Shown here one piece after another: positions 10,632-20,187 of a stretch of DNA of 64,000 nt. The notes beneath the pieces were generated by a model. That model had not been told where the DNA came from, searched no databases, and saw nothing but the letters and a program-made list of their open reading frames with translations. Made by a program: the position numbers and the translations under genes. Source of the stretch: Mycoplasmataceae bacterium (lineage in GTDB: Bacteria; Bacillota_I; Bacilli_A; Mycoplasmatales; Mycoplasmoidaceae); the NCBI GenBank assembly GCA_031261065.1, contig JAISKD010000008.1, forward strand, positions 140,490 to 204,489, given 5' to 3'. Numbering within the stretch: the first letter of the stretch is position 1; each line of letters opens with the position of its first letter.

Positions 10632-13236
10632 TAAAAAAGAAGGAAATAAAATTTATGGATATACGGCACCCGAACTACATAAATGGAATGGGTGAATTAA
10701 AGTAGGTGAATCAAAAAGACCAAACACCATTGAACGTATAATTGAACAAGGCCGTGAAGCTAAGCTAATAAAGATAGTTGTTATAGATGGAATTTTTGCA
10801 CAAACTATTACTGGTGAATGATTTTCCGATAGAGATGTAAGAAATGTTCTTGAACGAGCAGGATATCGCGTAGATCAAGAATGGGTTGAAGCGTCCGAAG
10901 AAATTGTTAGAAGAGCCATAAGTTCATTGATAAATAAAGAAGAATTTCATAGGGACAGGCCATATGACTTTAAACCCAGAAAAGAACAAGAAGATTTTAT
11001 AAATTACACTTCTAAATATTTTCTTTCTCCGTCACACCCACTTAAGAAATTTTTATGAAATGCAAAAATGCGTTTTGGAAAAACGTGTACAACTTACTGA
11101 CTTTCTGAAAAAATGAAATTTAAAAGAGTTCTAGTAACCACATTTAAACCTGCTGTGTCAAAGTCGTGATTTGATGATTTGAATTTGCATAATGATTTTG
11201 TTGATTGAAAATATATAGATAATAGCTACACCAATGAGGAAAGAAAAAAAATATTGAATTCAGATGCAAAAGTTGTGTGTTTCATTTCGCTACAAGATTT
11301 ATTGGGCAGCACTGAAAGTGAAGTAAAAGAAAAAAATAAAATTATCCATAACACCGAATGAGATTTAGTTGTATTTGACGAGTATCACTTTGGTGCTTGA
11401 AGAGATAAAACATCCTTCCTTTTTAATAAAGATAAAGATGTTGAAGAAAAGCAATTTCAAACAGATGATGAAAACAAAGACGAATCAGAGATTGAAGAAA
11501 TAAATGCTATAGCTAAAGAAAGTGAAAATATTGAAAAACAAATATTCAATATTAAAAATAAATATAAACTTTATTTATCCGGCACACCATATCGAGCCAT
11601 AGGTAGTGGGGAATTTCCTAACGAAGCAATACTCGACTGAACATATGAAGATGAGCAAAGAGCAAAGGCGTTGCATGCCTCCGAAGGAAGCAAGAGCCAA
11701 TACGCTGATTTGCCTAGCATTCATTTTTATACATATTCATTACTTCCAAAATTAAAAAAAGAAATCGGCCAACAAGGTAATGATAAATTTTTATTAAACG
11801 AGTTCTTCTCTGCTAATAAAAATTCTAAAGGCAATTACATTAAGCCTTTTTCATTTAAATATCATAATCAAGTTTTAGAATGGCTAAAAACGATATGTTT
11901 AGAGGTGTCACCATTATCTATAGAAGATATTAAAAAAGGAGCGAAAGACCCAATAATGCCATTTGGAGGATCTGCTAAACTAAAAGATGGGAGCATATTT
12001 TCGTTGCAACAAAAATTACTTCACACAATTTGATTATTACCAAATGTTTCATCGTGTGAAGCAATGTATAATTTGTTAAAAGCTAATGCATCCTATTTTC
12101 CTAGATGCAAAATAGTGCGAGCATATGGCGACCACTGTGGATGTGGTGCCGACGCTATTGAACCTGTATGTGAAGCGATTGGAAGTGATGGTACGATTAC
12201 AACAACAATAACACTAACCTGTGGTAAATTAACCACTGGAGTAACTATTAAGGAATGATCGGGCATACTGATGCTTTCTGATTGCACAAGTGCGGAAAAA
12301 TATATGCAAGCAGCATTCCGTGTTCAATCCCCTTGAAGAGACAAAACCAAAAAAATCTTGAAAAATGAATGTTATGTTATTGATTTTTCTCCGAATAGAA
12401 CATTAATGCAAATTAAAAACTATAGTGTTGACTTGAACAGTGACACCAATAAAGAATTAGATCACAAAAGGACATCTACTGAAAAAATTTCCGATTTTTT
12501 GGAATATACAACCATCCACCACTTTGATGGCCATTACATAACAAAACTTAATCCAGATAATTTAATTCAAACTGCAATTCTCGGAACAACAACTAGCAAT
12601 TTGGCAAAACGATTCCGTGATCATAGGCTTATTAATTTGTCTAATGACATAATACATTTAATAAATGCTGATGATAAAATTAAAAAGATTCTAGATAAGA
12701 TTGATGTGTTTAGAAAACATGGCGATTACAAAATTTCCGATATGGAAAACGATGTTATTATTATCGACAAACCCGATCCTACTCCGACTGGCCCTAAAGG
12801 TCCAGATGGTAATAGCACATATACGCCAGAACAATTAGCTGAACTTAAGGCTAAAAAGGAGGCTCAAAAAAGATTAGCAGGTGCTAGACAATTAATGAAA
12901 GACAAAATTGGTGCATTCTTATGTACATTACCTGTTTTTATGTATATTAATAAATTTAGAGAAGAAAAGCTAGAAGACGTAATTGAATTTATTGAACCTG
13001 ATTTATTTGAAAAAGTTAGCGGTCTTAGCATTAGCGATTTCAAATTATTAAAAGATAAAGGTTTTTTCGATATTACGATGATGGATGATACAGTTTTACT
13101 ATTTAGGGTTCTCGAAGAACCTTCACTTCAATATCTTGGAATAGTGCGTAACGCCGATAGAGAATGAGGACTGTTTAGTGCTACAATTAAAAGGGAAGAT
13201 GTAGAAGAAATCAAAAAAGAACTGCTGAAAGATTAA
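10618..13236 (+). CDS. GIY-YIG domain fused to SF2 helicase, type III Res-like, 872 aa
   Basis: Residues 1-130 carry a GIY-YIG/T5orf172-like module (IYGYTAPELH, then WIKVGES, then ERIIEQG and a GEWFSDRDV segment). A superfamily 2 helicase follows with Walker A-like MRFGKT near 152, Walker B DEYH near 255 and motif III LSGTP near 322. The C-terminal part has QAAFRVQSPWRDK, typical of motif VI in restriction helicases. Together with the two upstream methyltransferase subunits this should translocate on foreign DNA and cleave it, the nuclease being the N-terminal GIY-YIG rather than the usual PD-(D/E)XK domain. The start overlaps the previous gene by 14 bases. More than ten TGA codons are read as Trp. 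Confidence 0.85.
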
Positions 13237-13267
13237 TCTTTTTAAGAAAATACATCAACCCTATCGT

Positions 13268-13411
13268 CTATAATGAAAAAAATGTAAAAAATGCCCGACT
13301 AAACAGGTTTTTAAAAAAACATAATCATTTTAATGTTGCTTTTTCATATATCACCACGTGATTATTAGATACTTGGGCAGTATCTTCGAAATATGAAGGA
13401 ATATAGTGCTG
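13268..13411 (-). pseudogene. Possible remnant of a decayed gene in the 248-bp gap
   Basis: On the reverse strand a frame reads QHYIPSYFEDTAQVSNNHVV and IYEKATLKW and closes at TAG 13268. Upstream the same frame is broken by TAA just after RRIKTFYEVL. The composition is protein-like rather than random, but I recognise no family. The gap between the two converging transcripts otherwise holds only AT-rich sequence, so this may be a gene worn down by mutation, or chance. Confidence 0.25.
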
Positions 13412-13484
13412 TTACAAAACTTCATAAAATGTTTTAATTCTTCTTGCATAGTTTATTTTTTATTCCAATATTAACAAAGTATAA

Positions 13485-14207
13485 TTATTGTTTTATACTT
13501 TTTTGATTATGAATTAATTGCTGTTTTCCACTGGAATCAGAATATAGAAGAGCATTGTAATTTATACCATTACCATTAGATATGATGTGAGCAATCTTAT
13601 ACAAAGTTCCTCTGTCTTGGCTATATTCAACAACCATTCCTTTTACATCAATAATGGTAAGTTCATACATAGTTTTCTTATATTTCAATCAGATTTTATT
13701 ACTATTTGATAATTTATTTAATGACAATATATTGCTATTAGAATTACCACCACGATTTAAAGAATAATTATTCGCAACTTTACATTTCGCGTTTTCGTTT
13801 TCATAACGAAAATATGGTGAAATTTCTTTATTAAGTTGCATAATTTGATACTGAGATAATTTTTTTGCTCCATATGTTTTTTTGTTATTTGAATTCTGAA
13901 GTAGAATTTTATCTATGCGTTCCATAAGAGAGGTGTAGGGATTAGATTCAAAATCAGCATATCAAATTTCACTGCCTAAATCTTTTAAATCTGAAATATG
14001 TTTTAGCTCCTCAAATAGTACATTCTCAGCATCTGAAGCTGTTCCATTGTTTATTTCATAAACGCCCAATATCCGAATGATAAAATACCCGTGATGAGGA
14101 GTTCTAATATGTTGCTTTAGCCTCATATTATCTTTTGCATCGGACTCGCCAATTTTAACAATCCGATCAAATTGGGTTTGATATATATAAATATAAGGCT
14201 TATCCAT
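13485..14207 (-). CDS. Second stand-alone GIY-YIG-like protein, 240 aa
   Basis: The N-terminus PYIYIYQTQFDRIVKIGES has the IYIYQT...VKIGES pattern of the GIY-YIG/T5orf172 fold, followed by RLKQHIRTPHHGY and an acidic helix containing AENVLFEEL. The second half (IWLKYKKTMYELTIIDVKGM onwards) is a small beta-rich domain without a recognised name. Two TGA Trp codons join pieces that would otherwise look like three short frames. It faces the other half of the island and probably shares an operon with the PD-(D/E)XK-like gene upstream. A role in restriction is inferred from context. Confidence 0.65.
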
Positions 14208-14292
14208 TTTTATATTATAAACTATCTTTCATAACTGTTCAGTTTTAGAAAGATCATTTATTAAAAGATATCTGTACAAGTTGCTACAGTCA

Positions 14293-15075
14293 TTAATTAT
14301 AAAAGATTTCTATTTTCTTTAAAAAATTATAGATAGGATTACAAATTCATAATTCGCTTACTTCGCCGTTTAATCATTCAGCATTGTTGGATAGATCATA
14401 ATACATTATTTGCTGAACTATATCATCAATAGTAAATAAACTTTTTTTCTTTACTTTTACATCTACCAATTTATCCCCAAACAACAGATCGCCATCGCCT
14501 AGTATAAGAGGTTCAGGTGTCGGTCTATTTAATCCTTTTTTAAGACCGCCTCCAAATACAACATGTTCATTTAAGGAAGTTCAATCAAAATTTTTAGTTA
14601 ATTTGAATGCAATATCACCATATTTCTTAATAAGATTTAACAAATCAATATATTTTAGATATTCAGAAAACTTCTTTGACACAGGTACGCCTACTCTTCC
14701 GCTTCCCGAATTAAGCCCTAATCTTAACGCTTCATTTAACAAATTATTTTGTTTTTTAGCAAACTCCTTGTCAACTGCGCTGTTTATTGCTGCACCACGT
14801 AAAAACATTACGTCATCATCCGAAGCAAAATTATTATGCAATAACTTCAAATATTCTTCTGTGCACGTGCCAAGTAAAGCGTAATGGTTTGGAGGTGATA
14901 ATTTGAAATCAATTTCCTTGATAGGTTCCATTAAATTTGTATAGATTTTATCTATATTGTATTTTTTACATATATATACATAAAATGCTGTTTTATTTTT
15001 TATGTGGCTGGTTACCGGCATTAATGGACATTTTGATAAGATTTCGTTTATTTCTTTTGTAAATTTAGTCTTCAT
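14293..15075 (-). CDS. PD-(D/E)XK-like nuclease candidate, 260 aa
   Basis: ATG 15075 is chosen because AGGGAG lies just upstream. The N-terminal 170 residues are helical. The C-terminal part contains LILGDGDLLFGDKLVDVKVK, which fits a PD-(D/E)XK active site (acidic GD, beta hairpin, then D-x-K), followed by SLFTIDDIVQQIMYY, as in nucleases that bind DNA through a helix after the hairpin. It lies on the strand opposite the methyltransferase-helicase operon and upstream of the second GIY-YIG protein. It could be the restriction nuclease proper or a separate defence gene. The motif is visible; the activity is inferred. Confidence 0.55.
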
Positions 15076-15082
15076 ACTCTCC

Positions 15083-16024
15083 CTACTTCTCAAATTCCGA
15101 TTTAACTGGAAACTTCTTATTTAAAAACTTTTTAATTTTATTGTTCTCTTTTATATTTTGTCTTTTACTTGCATTAATACAAAACAAACTAGGCCTAAAG
15201 AAACCTACAAGTCATTTAGATCTATTTTCACAACAAAGTTGAGCTCTAAAGTGTTTAACACTTACTAAACCACCGACATATTTAAATTCAACTTTGTTTT
15301 GTTTTCTTAAAAGTAAATAGATAAAAAATCTTTGAATAGCAAAATAGTTTCTAAATTGACCATGAATGGTTGCATCAAAGTCTTTTTTATATTTACTTTT
15401 TTCTATTACCCAGTTATAATCTGACTTACAGTGTGGAGTCATATTATGACAATCCTGGTAACATTTCTTAGTTACTTGACCATTTGCTTCAAAATTAGCA
15501 ATATATGTCATTGAATCATAATGGTTTCTAATTTTTCCACCAAATACCTTTAATGTGTAAATAATTGGTTTACCATCTTCATTATAGAAGTAAGACTTTT
15601 CTAATGGTTTATTAACCATCATATCATCACTTGCTAATATAAAGTATTCAGATAGACCTTTAATTCTGCCCATTACCGCTTCAATAGCATTAGTATTGAA
15701 GTTAGGTAATGCATCAGCAGGAAAGATTTCCTTAAGGTCGACTAACTTTATCTTATCACTCTTAAAATTTAGAAAGTTAGGTTTTTGATCATCTACAATG
15801 ATATAAATCTTATTTATTCATGGTATATTCTGTTGTACAGAACGAAGTGAATATAAAAGTTCATCAGCTTGAATGATATGGTGGTCGCCATTAACTTCAC
15901 TAGTCTTGTTAATGTCTAAACCCATAGCTTTAAGCTTTTTATTTTTAAATTTTATATCGTTTCCATCACACCACGTATAAACTAGATCAATCTTTAAATT
16001 ATCAATTTTGTTACTACTGCTCAT
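15083..16024 (-). CDS. Stealth-family sugar-1-phosphate transferase, 313 aa
   Basis: The conserved Stealth blocks appear in order: CR1 IDLVYTWCDGND near residue 12; CR2 with ADELLYSLRSVQQNIPWI, KIYIIVDDQKP, LPNFNTNAIE and GLSEYFILASDDM; and a CR3-like segment later. Stealth proteins move hexose-1-phosphate from a nucleotide sugar onto a growing glycan, as in capsules of Neisseria meningitidis serogroups A and X. The divergent neighbour makes GDP-mannose, so mannose-1-phosphate is the likely donor group. The start is ATG 16024; 14 bases separate it from the oppositely oriented manC start. Such a gene is unexpected in a wall-less bacterium. Confidence 0.85.
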
Positions 16025-16038
16025 CTTATAATAATTAT
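16025..16038. promoter_or_regulatory. Overlapping divergent promoter between Stealth and manC genes
   Basis: Only 14 bases separate the two opposite start codons. On the plus strand TATAAT (16027-16032) is followed by six bases and the manC ATG. On the reverse strand TATAAT lies nine bases before the Stealth ATG. Both mRNAs would be leaderless or nearly so, and the two -10 boxes overlap, so the genes may compete for polymerase. Confidence 0.6.
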
Positions 16039-17076
16039 ATGATAATATGTATATTAGCTGGTGGTGAAGGCTCAAGACTATGGCCTATATCAACACCAGA
16101 TAACCCTAAGCAAATAATTAAGCTTAATAATTCAAACTCCTTAATTCAAAATACATATTCTCTTTTAAAAAAGGTTTCTAAAAGTATTTATATAGTATCA
16201 GAAGAAAGTCACTATAAAAAGATACTTAAGAGTATAGATGGTTTATCTAAAAAGAATATGATAGTTGAACCATGTAGACGTGGTACAACTAATTGCTTAT
16301 TATTAGCTGCTAAATATATCTCTGAGCAGCTAAAAGGCAAAAGTGATGGAGAAAGAATTCTTTTTATTCATGCTGATCATATCTTTGATAATCAAAAAGA
16401 ATTCGTTAAGTCCATCAACCAACTAAAGAAGATAAAAGATAAGTCTACTATAGTTATTGGCGGTAGAAAACCAACATACCCTGGTACAAAATATGGGTAT
16501 GTGGAAACTAAAAAAGGTGAAAACGGTTTATATAAAGTCGTTAAATTTGTTGAAAAACCAGATCAAAAGACAGCAGACCTACTATTTTCAAAACCAAATT
16601 ACTTTTGGAATGAAGGTTTTGTATCTACAAGTATTACATCTTTAGTCCAATCTTTCCAAAAATATAACCCTGCAGTTCATGAGAATTGAATTGAACTTGA
16701 AGCAACTAGTTTTTTAAAGATTAAAAATGTTTATAAAAAACTACCTTCAAGTTCAATAGAGAAGAGTTTATTAGAAAAAGCTGATAATGTTCTTTTATTA
16801 CCAATCTCTTTTGGTTGAACAGATTTAGGAACATACAATTCTTTATGTGATTCCTTTGATAAGAATAACAACTATAATGGTGGTCAAAATATCTTTGAAT
16901 TAGATAATACAAAGACATTTATCTATAATGCTACTAATATTAAGATAGCTGCACTTGGTCTTAAGAACTTAGTAGTAGCATTAACACCAGATGGTTTATT
17001 AGTTATGGATAAAGAAAAAGAAGAACTTGTTCCTGAAATCTTAAAACAAATAACAAAGAAAGATAATGAAAAATAA
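16039..17076 (+). CDS. manC: Mannose-1-phosphate guanylyltransferase
   Basis: MIICILAGGEGSRLWPIS is the nucleotidyltransferase signature of the GDP-mannose pyrophosphorylase family. VEPCRRGTTN, then FIHADHIF, FVEKPD and NYFWNEGF follow in the usual order, with SFGWTDLGTY near residue 255. The 345-residue length fits the single-domain form without the isomerase half. It makes GDP-mannose from GTP and mannose-1-phosphate in the cytoplasm. It is divergent from the Stealth gene and overlaps the glycosyltransferase gene by 11 bases, so all three probably serve one surface polymer. TATAAT six bases before ATG sets the start. Two TGA Trp codons. Confidence 0.9.
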
Positions 17077-18022
17077 AATATCTGTCAATATCTTGATTCC
17101 TGCATACAATGCTGAGAAAACAATTGTAAATTGTTTACAATCTGTTTTCGAACAAGACTATGACAATATACAAATCATTATTATCAATGATGGTAGTACT
17201 GATTCAACTGATAAATTATTAAAAGAAATATCAGTTGAACATAAAAACATTAAGGTATTAAAACAAACTAATCATGGGTTAGCGTATACCCGTAAAGCAT
17301 TAATAGATAAAGCTTCTGCTGATTATCTTGTTAATCTTGATGCAGATGACACTTTAACAGATAAATACAGCATATCTAATCTAATTAATGCTTCTCATAA
17401 TGGACAAGATCAAATGGTATGTGGTAAAAGGAATCTTGTCAAAGACAATAAAACTCGTTCTTTATTTATTGGTTCTTGCTTTTCAAAGAGAGCTAACATC
17501 AAGAAATATAGCTTTCGTACTCTAGGCTTCTGCACAGGAATATTGATCTCAACTAAGTTTATTCAGAAACATTTTAACTTCGATATCCATTATGGTTGTG
17601 CAGAAGACAGAATGTTAATGTTTTCAATCTCTCCTTACATTGAAAGATTCTCAGCCATAAACAAATATGTTTACAATTACTTTGTTAATTCTGATTCTAT
17701 GACACATTCTTCTAAACATTACCGTATATGTAATGAAGACTGAAAGAATGTTAATGACTTCCTTAAACTTTCTACTAGTAAATCACTTAAACAAGACAAG
17801 TTTGTTGAAAAACTAAGACGTATCTTTGTATTTGATTGTTTAGCAAATGCTCTAAACAGAATCAAATACATGACTTCTAAAGAAAAGAATGATACAATCC
17901 TACAAATAAAAGAAGTTCTTCACTCCAATAACAGAAAATTTACCCGTCCATCTGGTTATTGGAGAGTACTTGCTTATTATTTTTACTTTAAACCAAAGTA
18001 TATATTAAAGTTTAAGTTATAA
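17066..18022 (+). CDS. Family 2 glycosyltransferase, 318 aa
   Basis: The N-terminal GT-A fold is clear: VNILIPAYNAEKTIVNCLQS, then IIIINDGSTDST, and the DxD-like metal site NLDADDTLTD near residue 93. The C-terminal 120 residues are lysine-rich and helical, without obvious membrane segments. It should transfer a sugar from a nucleotide donor onto the glycan whose other steps are supplied by manC and the Stealth enzyme. The acceptor cannot be read from sequence. Translation is likely coupled to manC through the 11-base overlap. Confidence 0.85.
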
Positions 18023-18032
18023 TTAAATATAT

Positions 18033-18107
18033 GGTGCGGTAGCCAAGTGGTAAGGTCCGAAGCTGCAACCTTCGTATTCGCTGGTTCGAGTCCAGTCCGC
18101 ACCTCCA
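18033..18107 (+). tRNA. tRNA-Cys (anticodon GCA)
   Basis: Acceptor GGTGCGG pairs with CCGCACC, the anticodon loop is CTGCAAC in a CGAAG/CTTCG stem, the T arm has GGTTCGAGTCC, and CCA is encoded. A TATAAT box overlaps the stop codon of the upstream glycosyltransferase gene. Confidence 0.95.
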
Positions 18108-18111
18108 TTTT

Positions 18112-18188
18112 GCGCCCATAGCTCAACTGGATAGAGCGTTTGGCTACGAACCAAGAGGTTGCGGGTTCAACTCCTACTGGGCGCGCCA
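18112..18188 (+). tRNA. tRNA-Arg (anticodon ACG)
   Basis: Acceptor GCGCCCA pairs with TGGGCGC, the anticodon loop is CTACGAA, the T arm has GGGTTCAACTCC, and CCA is encoded. It follows tRNA-Cys by four bases, so they share a transcript. The ACG anticodon would be read as ICG if TadA is present. Confidence 0.95.
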
Positions 18189-18200
18189 TAACTCTTATCT

Positions 18201-18231
18201 AAATGCGAATATGCCCTGTATATTCGCATTT
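18201..18231 (+). terminator. Hairpin between the two tRNA-Arg genes
   Basis: AAATGCGAATA pairs with TATTCGCATTT around a nine-base loop and ends in a short T-run. It probably ends the Cys-Arg tRNA transcript or serves in its processing. Confidence 0.6.
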
Positions 18232-18239
18232 TACATAAT

Positions 18240-18316
18240 GCATCCATAGTTCAACTGGATAGAACGTCTGACTTCGGATCAGAAGGTTGAGGGTTCAACT
18301 CCTTCTGGGTGCGCCA
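18240..18316 (+). tRNA. tRNA-Arg (anticodon TCG)
   Basis: Acceptor GCATCCA pairs with TGGGTGC, the anticodon loop is CTTCGGA in a TCTGA/TCAGA stem, the T arm has GGGTTCAACTCC, and CCA is encoded. It reads CGA and other CGN codons. Confidence 0.95.
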
Positions 18317-18405
18317 ATATATAACAAGTAAAATAATCTTAACAACAATTTTATTAAAGATTATTGTTTATAATTTAAATAGAATTATTTAATAAATAAA
18401 AACAA

Positions 18406-19287
18406 ATGAAAGAATATCAGGAATTATTAAAACACATATTAGAAGTTGGTAAGCAAAAACCAAATAGAACTGGCATTGATACTATTTCTACTTTTGGTTA
18501 CCAGAATAGATATGATATTTCTGAATCATTTCCTTTACTTACAACTAAGAGAGTTGGTTTTAAAACAGTAATTAGAGAATTACTATGGTTTTGTAGAGGA
18601 GAAACAAACATTAGGTCACTAGTTAAAGACAAATGTAATATTTGAAACGAGTGACCGTACAAAGCTTATTCTAAGAGTGATGAGTTTAAAGGTGAAACTC
18701 AAGAAGAATTCATTAAGAAAATAATCAATGATGAAGAATTCGCTAAGAAATGAGGCGAATTAGGACCCGTTTATGGTAAACAATGAAGAAACTTCGGTGG
18801 TGTTGATCAATTGCAAGAAGCAATTGATACAATTAAAAGAGATCCTGAGAGCAGAAGAAACATTGTTTGTGCATGAAACCCTACAGAGATCAAAGAAATG
18901 GCCAAGAGAGGCCTTCCTCCTTGTCATTCTCTATTTCAATTCTATGTTGACACACAAGAAAAAACACTTTCATGTCAATTGTACCAAAGAAGTGCTGATT
19001 CATTCTTAGGAGTTCCCTTTAATATTGCTTCATATGCTGCTCTAACTTATATGATCGCTGCTTTAACTGGTCTTAAACCAAAAGAATTCATTCATACATT
19101 TGGTGATCTACATGTATATGTTAACCACTTAGACCAAGTTAAACTACAATTATCAAGAACACCAGGTAAACTACCAACTCTTAAATTTAAAAGAATACCT
19201 AATAAAATTGAAGAGTTTACAGTTGATGACTTTATCCTTGAAGGATATGAACCACAAGAGTCTATTAAAGGCGAAGTAGCAGTTTAA
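18406..19287 (+). CDS. thyA: Thymidylate synthase, 293 aa
   Basis: The start [20 protein letters not shown], then [11 protein letters not shown], is typical of ThyA. The nucleophile lies in [13 protein letters not shown] near residue 171, preceded by [14 protein letters not shown], and FNIASYA and [12 protein letters not shown] follow. The enzyme makes dTMP from dUMP with methylene-tetrahydrofolate. Length is normal. Several TGA Trp codons break the frame under the standard code, which helps to fix the genetic code of this organism. TATAAT lies 31 bases before the ATG. The dCMP deaminase gene farther along could supply its substrate. Confidence 0.97.
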
Positions 19288-19312
19288 TCCATTACATATT
19301 CCAATAACATAA

Positions 19313-19343
19313 AAAAGTTGCATCTATTAAGAATGCAACTTTT
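19313..19343 (+). terminator. Terminator of thyA
   Basis: AAAAGTTGCAT pairs with ATGCAACTTTT around a nine-base loop, followed by an AT-rich run. The symmetric A and T tracts make it usable for the converging tRNA-Leu gene too. Confidence 0.8.
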
Positions 19344-19352
19344 ATTTTATAA

Positions 19353-19437
19353 TGGTGCACCCGAAGGGACTTGAACCCCCACTCCGTTAAGAACTAGATC
19401 CTAAGTCTAGCGCGTCTGCCAGTTCCGCCACGAATGC
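19353..19437 (-). tRNA. tRNA-Leu (anticodon TAG)
   Basis: On the reverse strand GCATTCG pairs with CGGGTGC, the anticodon loop is CTTAGGA in a CTAGA/TCTAG stem, a long variable arm is present, the T arm has GGGTTCAAGTCCC, and CCA is encoded. The long variable arm confirms a class II tRNA. Confidence 0.95.
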
Positions 19438-19491
19438 CTAAAAATATTATAACAAAACTAATGCGATATATTTATAAGCATAATTAAAGTA

Positions 19492-19526
19492 TTTAATAAT
19501 GTAGGTTATTGGTTTATTTTTGTTAC
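19492..19526 (+). repeat. 35-bp direct repeat, left copy
   Basis: This stretch, starting TTTAATAATGTAGGTTATTG and ending in TTTTTGTTAC, recurs without mismatch at 20135-20169. The two copies bracket a small RNA gene and a MazF-like gene. Each copy lies just upstream of a TATAAT box, so it may also supply upstream promoter sequence. Confidence 0.9.
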
Positions 19527-19552
19527 ATGCTTAAAAGTTATATAATATTATT

Positions 19553-19626
19553 GATGGTTTCCATCATAGGGGGGCTTGCTTCCCGCTCAAGGATCAAAGC
19601 ACAGATGTAAAATTCTGTGCTTTTTT
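19553..19626 (+). ncRNA. Candidate small RNA of unknown family
   Basis: TATAAT at 19541-19546 plus a six-base gap predicts transcription from G19553, exactly the first base of a GATGG-TTT-CCATC hairpin. A G6-rich second element (GGGGGGCTTGCTTCCC) follows. The unit ends in a strong intrinsic terminator, AAAGCACAGA/TCTGTGCTTT plus T-tract, at 19596-19626. It does not match 4.5S, tmRNA, 6S or RNase P motifs I know. Its T-tract overlaps the stop codon of the converging MazF-like gene. Confidence 0.6.
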
Positions 19627-19993
19627 AGTCGCTATTAACAATTTTATTTATAAAATCTAATATTGTTTTTCTAAGTTCCAAAGGAACCACATGTGTTTTT
19701 ATTTTATTAACATCTGTTAAATATGACGAATCTATTGTGCGTAGTTTATCCAAAGCAATATAAGAAGTTAATGTTTCGTTGGTTCTTTTAGAAGTTCATT
19801 TATAAAACTCCAAAGAATTTTTATGTTTCTTTGTTGAGCATTCCATAATTAAGGCTTTATATTCCAATGATTCAGCATTAGAAATAACAATCACTGGTCT
19901 TGTTTTATTAATGTTCATTTTGGCGTAATTCTTAATAATTCTTTCTGGAATTACATACATTTCTCATTTATGGGTGTTTCAAGTTTTACTCAT
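19625..19993 (-). CDS. MazF/PemK-like toxin, orphan, 122 aa
   Basis: The frame is hidden by three TGA Trp codons. It starts MSKTWNTHKWEMYVIP and contains KTRPVIVISNAESLEYKAL, the RPV.VIS core of MazF/PemK endoribonucleases, followed by ECSTKKHKN and SYIALDKLRTIDSSYL, which match the family's conserved S/T and LdklrtI segments. MazF toxins cut mRNA and are usually held in check by a MazE-type antitoxin encoded just upstream; the 190 bases upstream hold no such frame. A convergent small RNA ends inside the 3' end of this gene, and 35-bp direct repeats flank the pair. The family assignment rests on these motifs only. Confidence 0.6.
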
Positions 19994-20134
19994 ATCATAT
20001 ATATTATAACTAGTAGTAAATTCACTTAAAATTGTGTTATTCTAAGCATTCAAACACCAATATTACAATTTTTAATAATAATATTATTACCTGTTTGAAC
20101 AACAAGGCTTGGTTATAATCGTATCAGTAACGCT

Positions 20135-20169
20135 TTTAATAATGTAGGTTATTGGTTTATTTTTGTTAC
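20135..20169 (+). repeat. 35-bp direct repeat, right copy
   Basis: Exact copy of 19492-19526. It lies just before the adk -10 box (20176-20181). Confidence 0.9.
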
Positions 20170-20187
20170 CATAACTATAATAAATAT

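Noticed and set aside
17983..18189. Reverse-strand frame reading ARPVGVEPATSW across two tRNAs
   Set aside because: This is a well-known false protein produced by the antisense of tRNA genes; the tRNAs fold perfectly.
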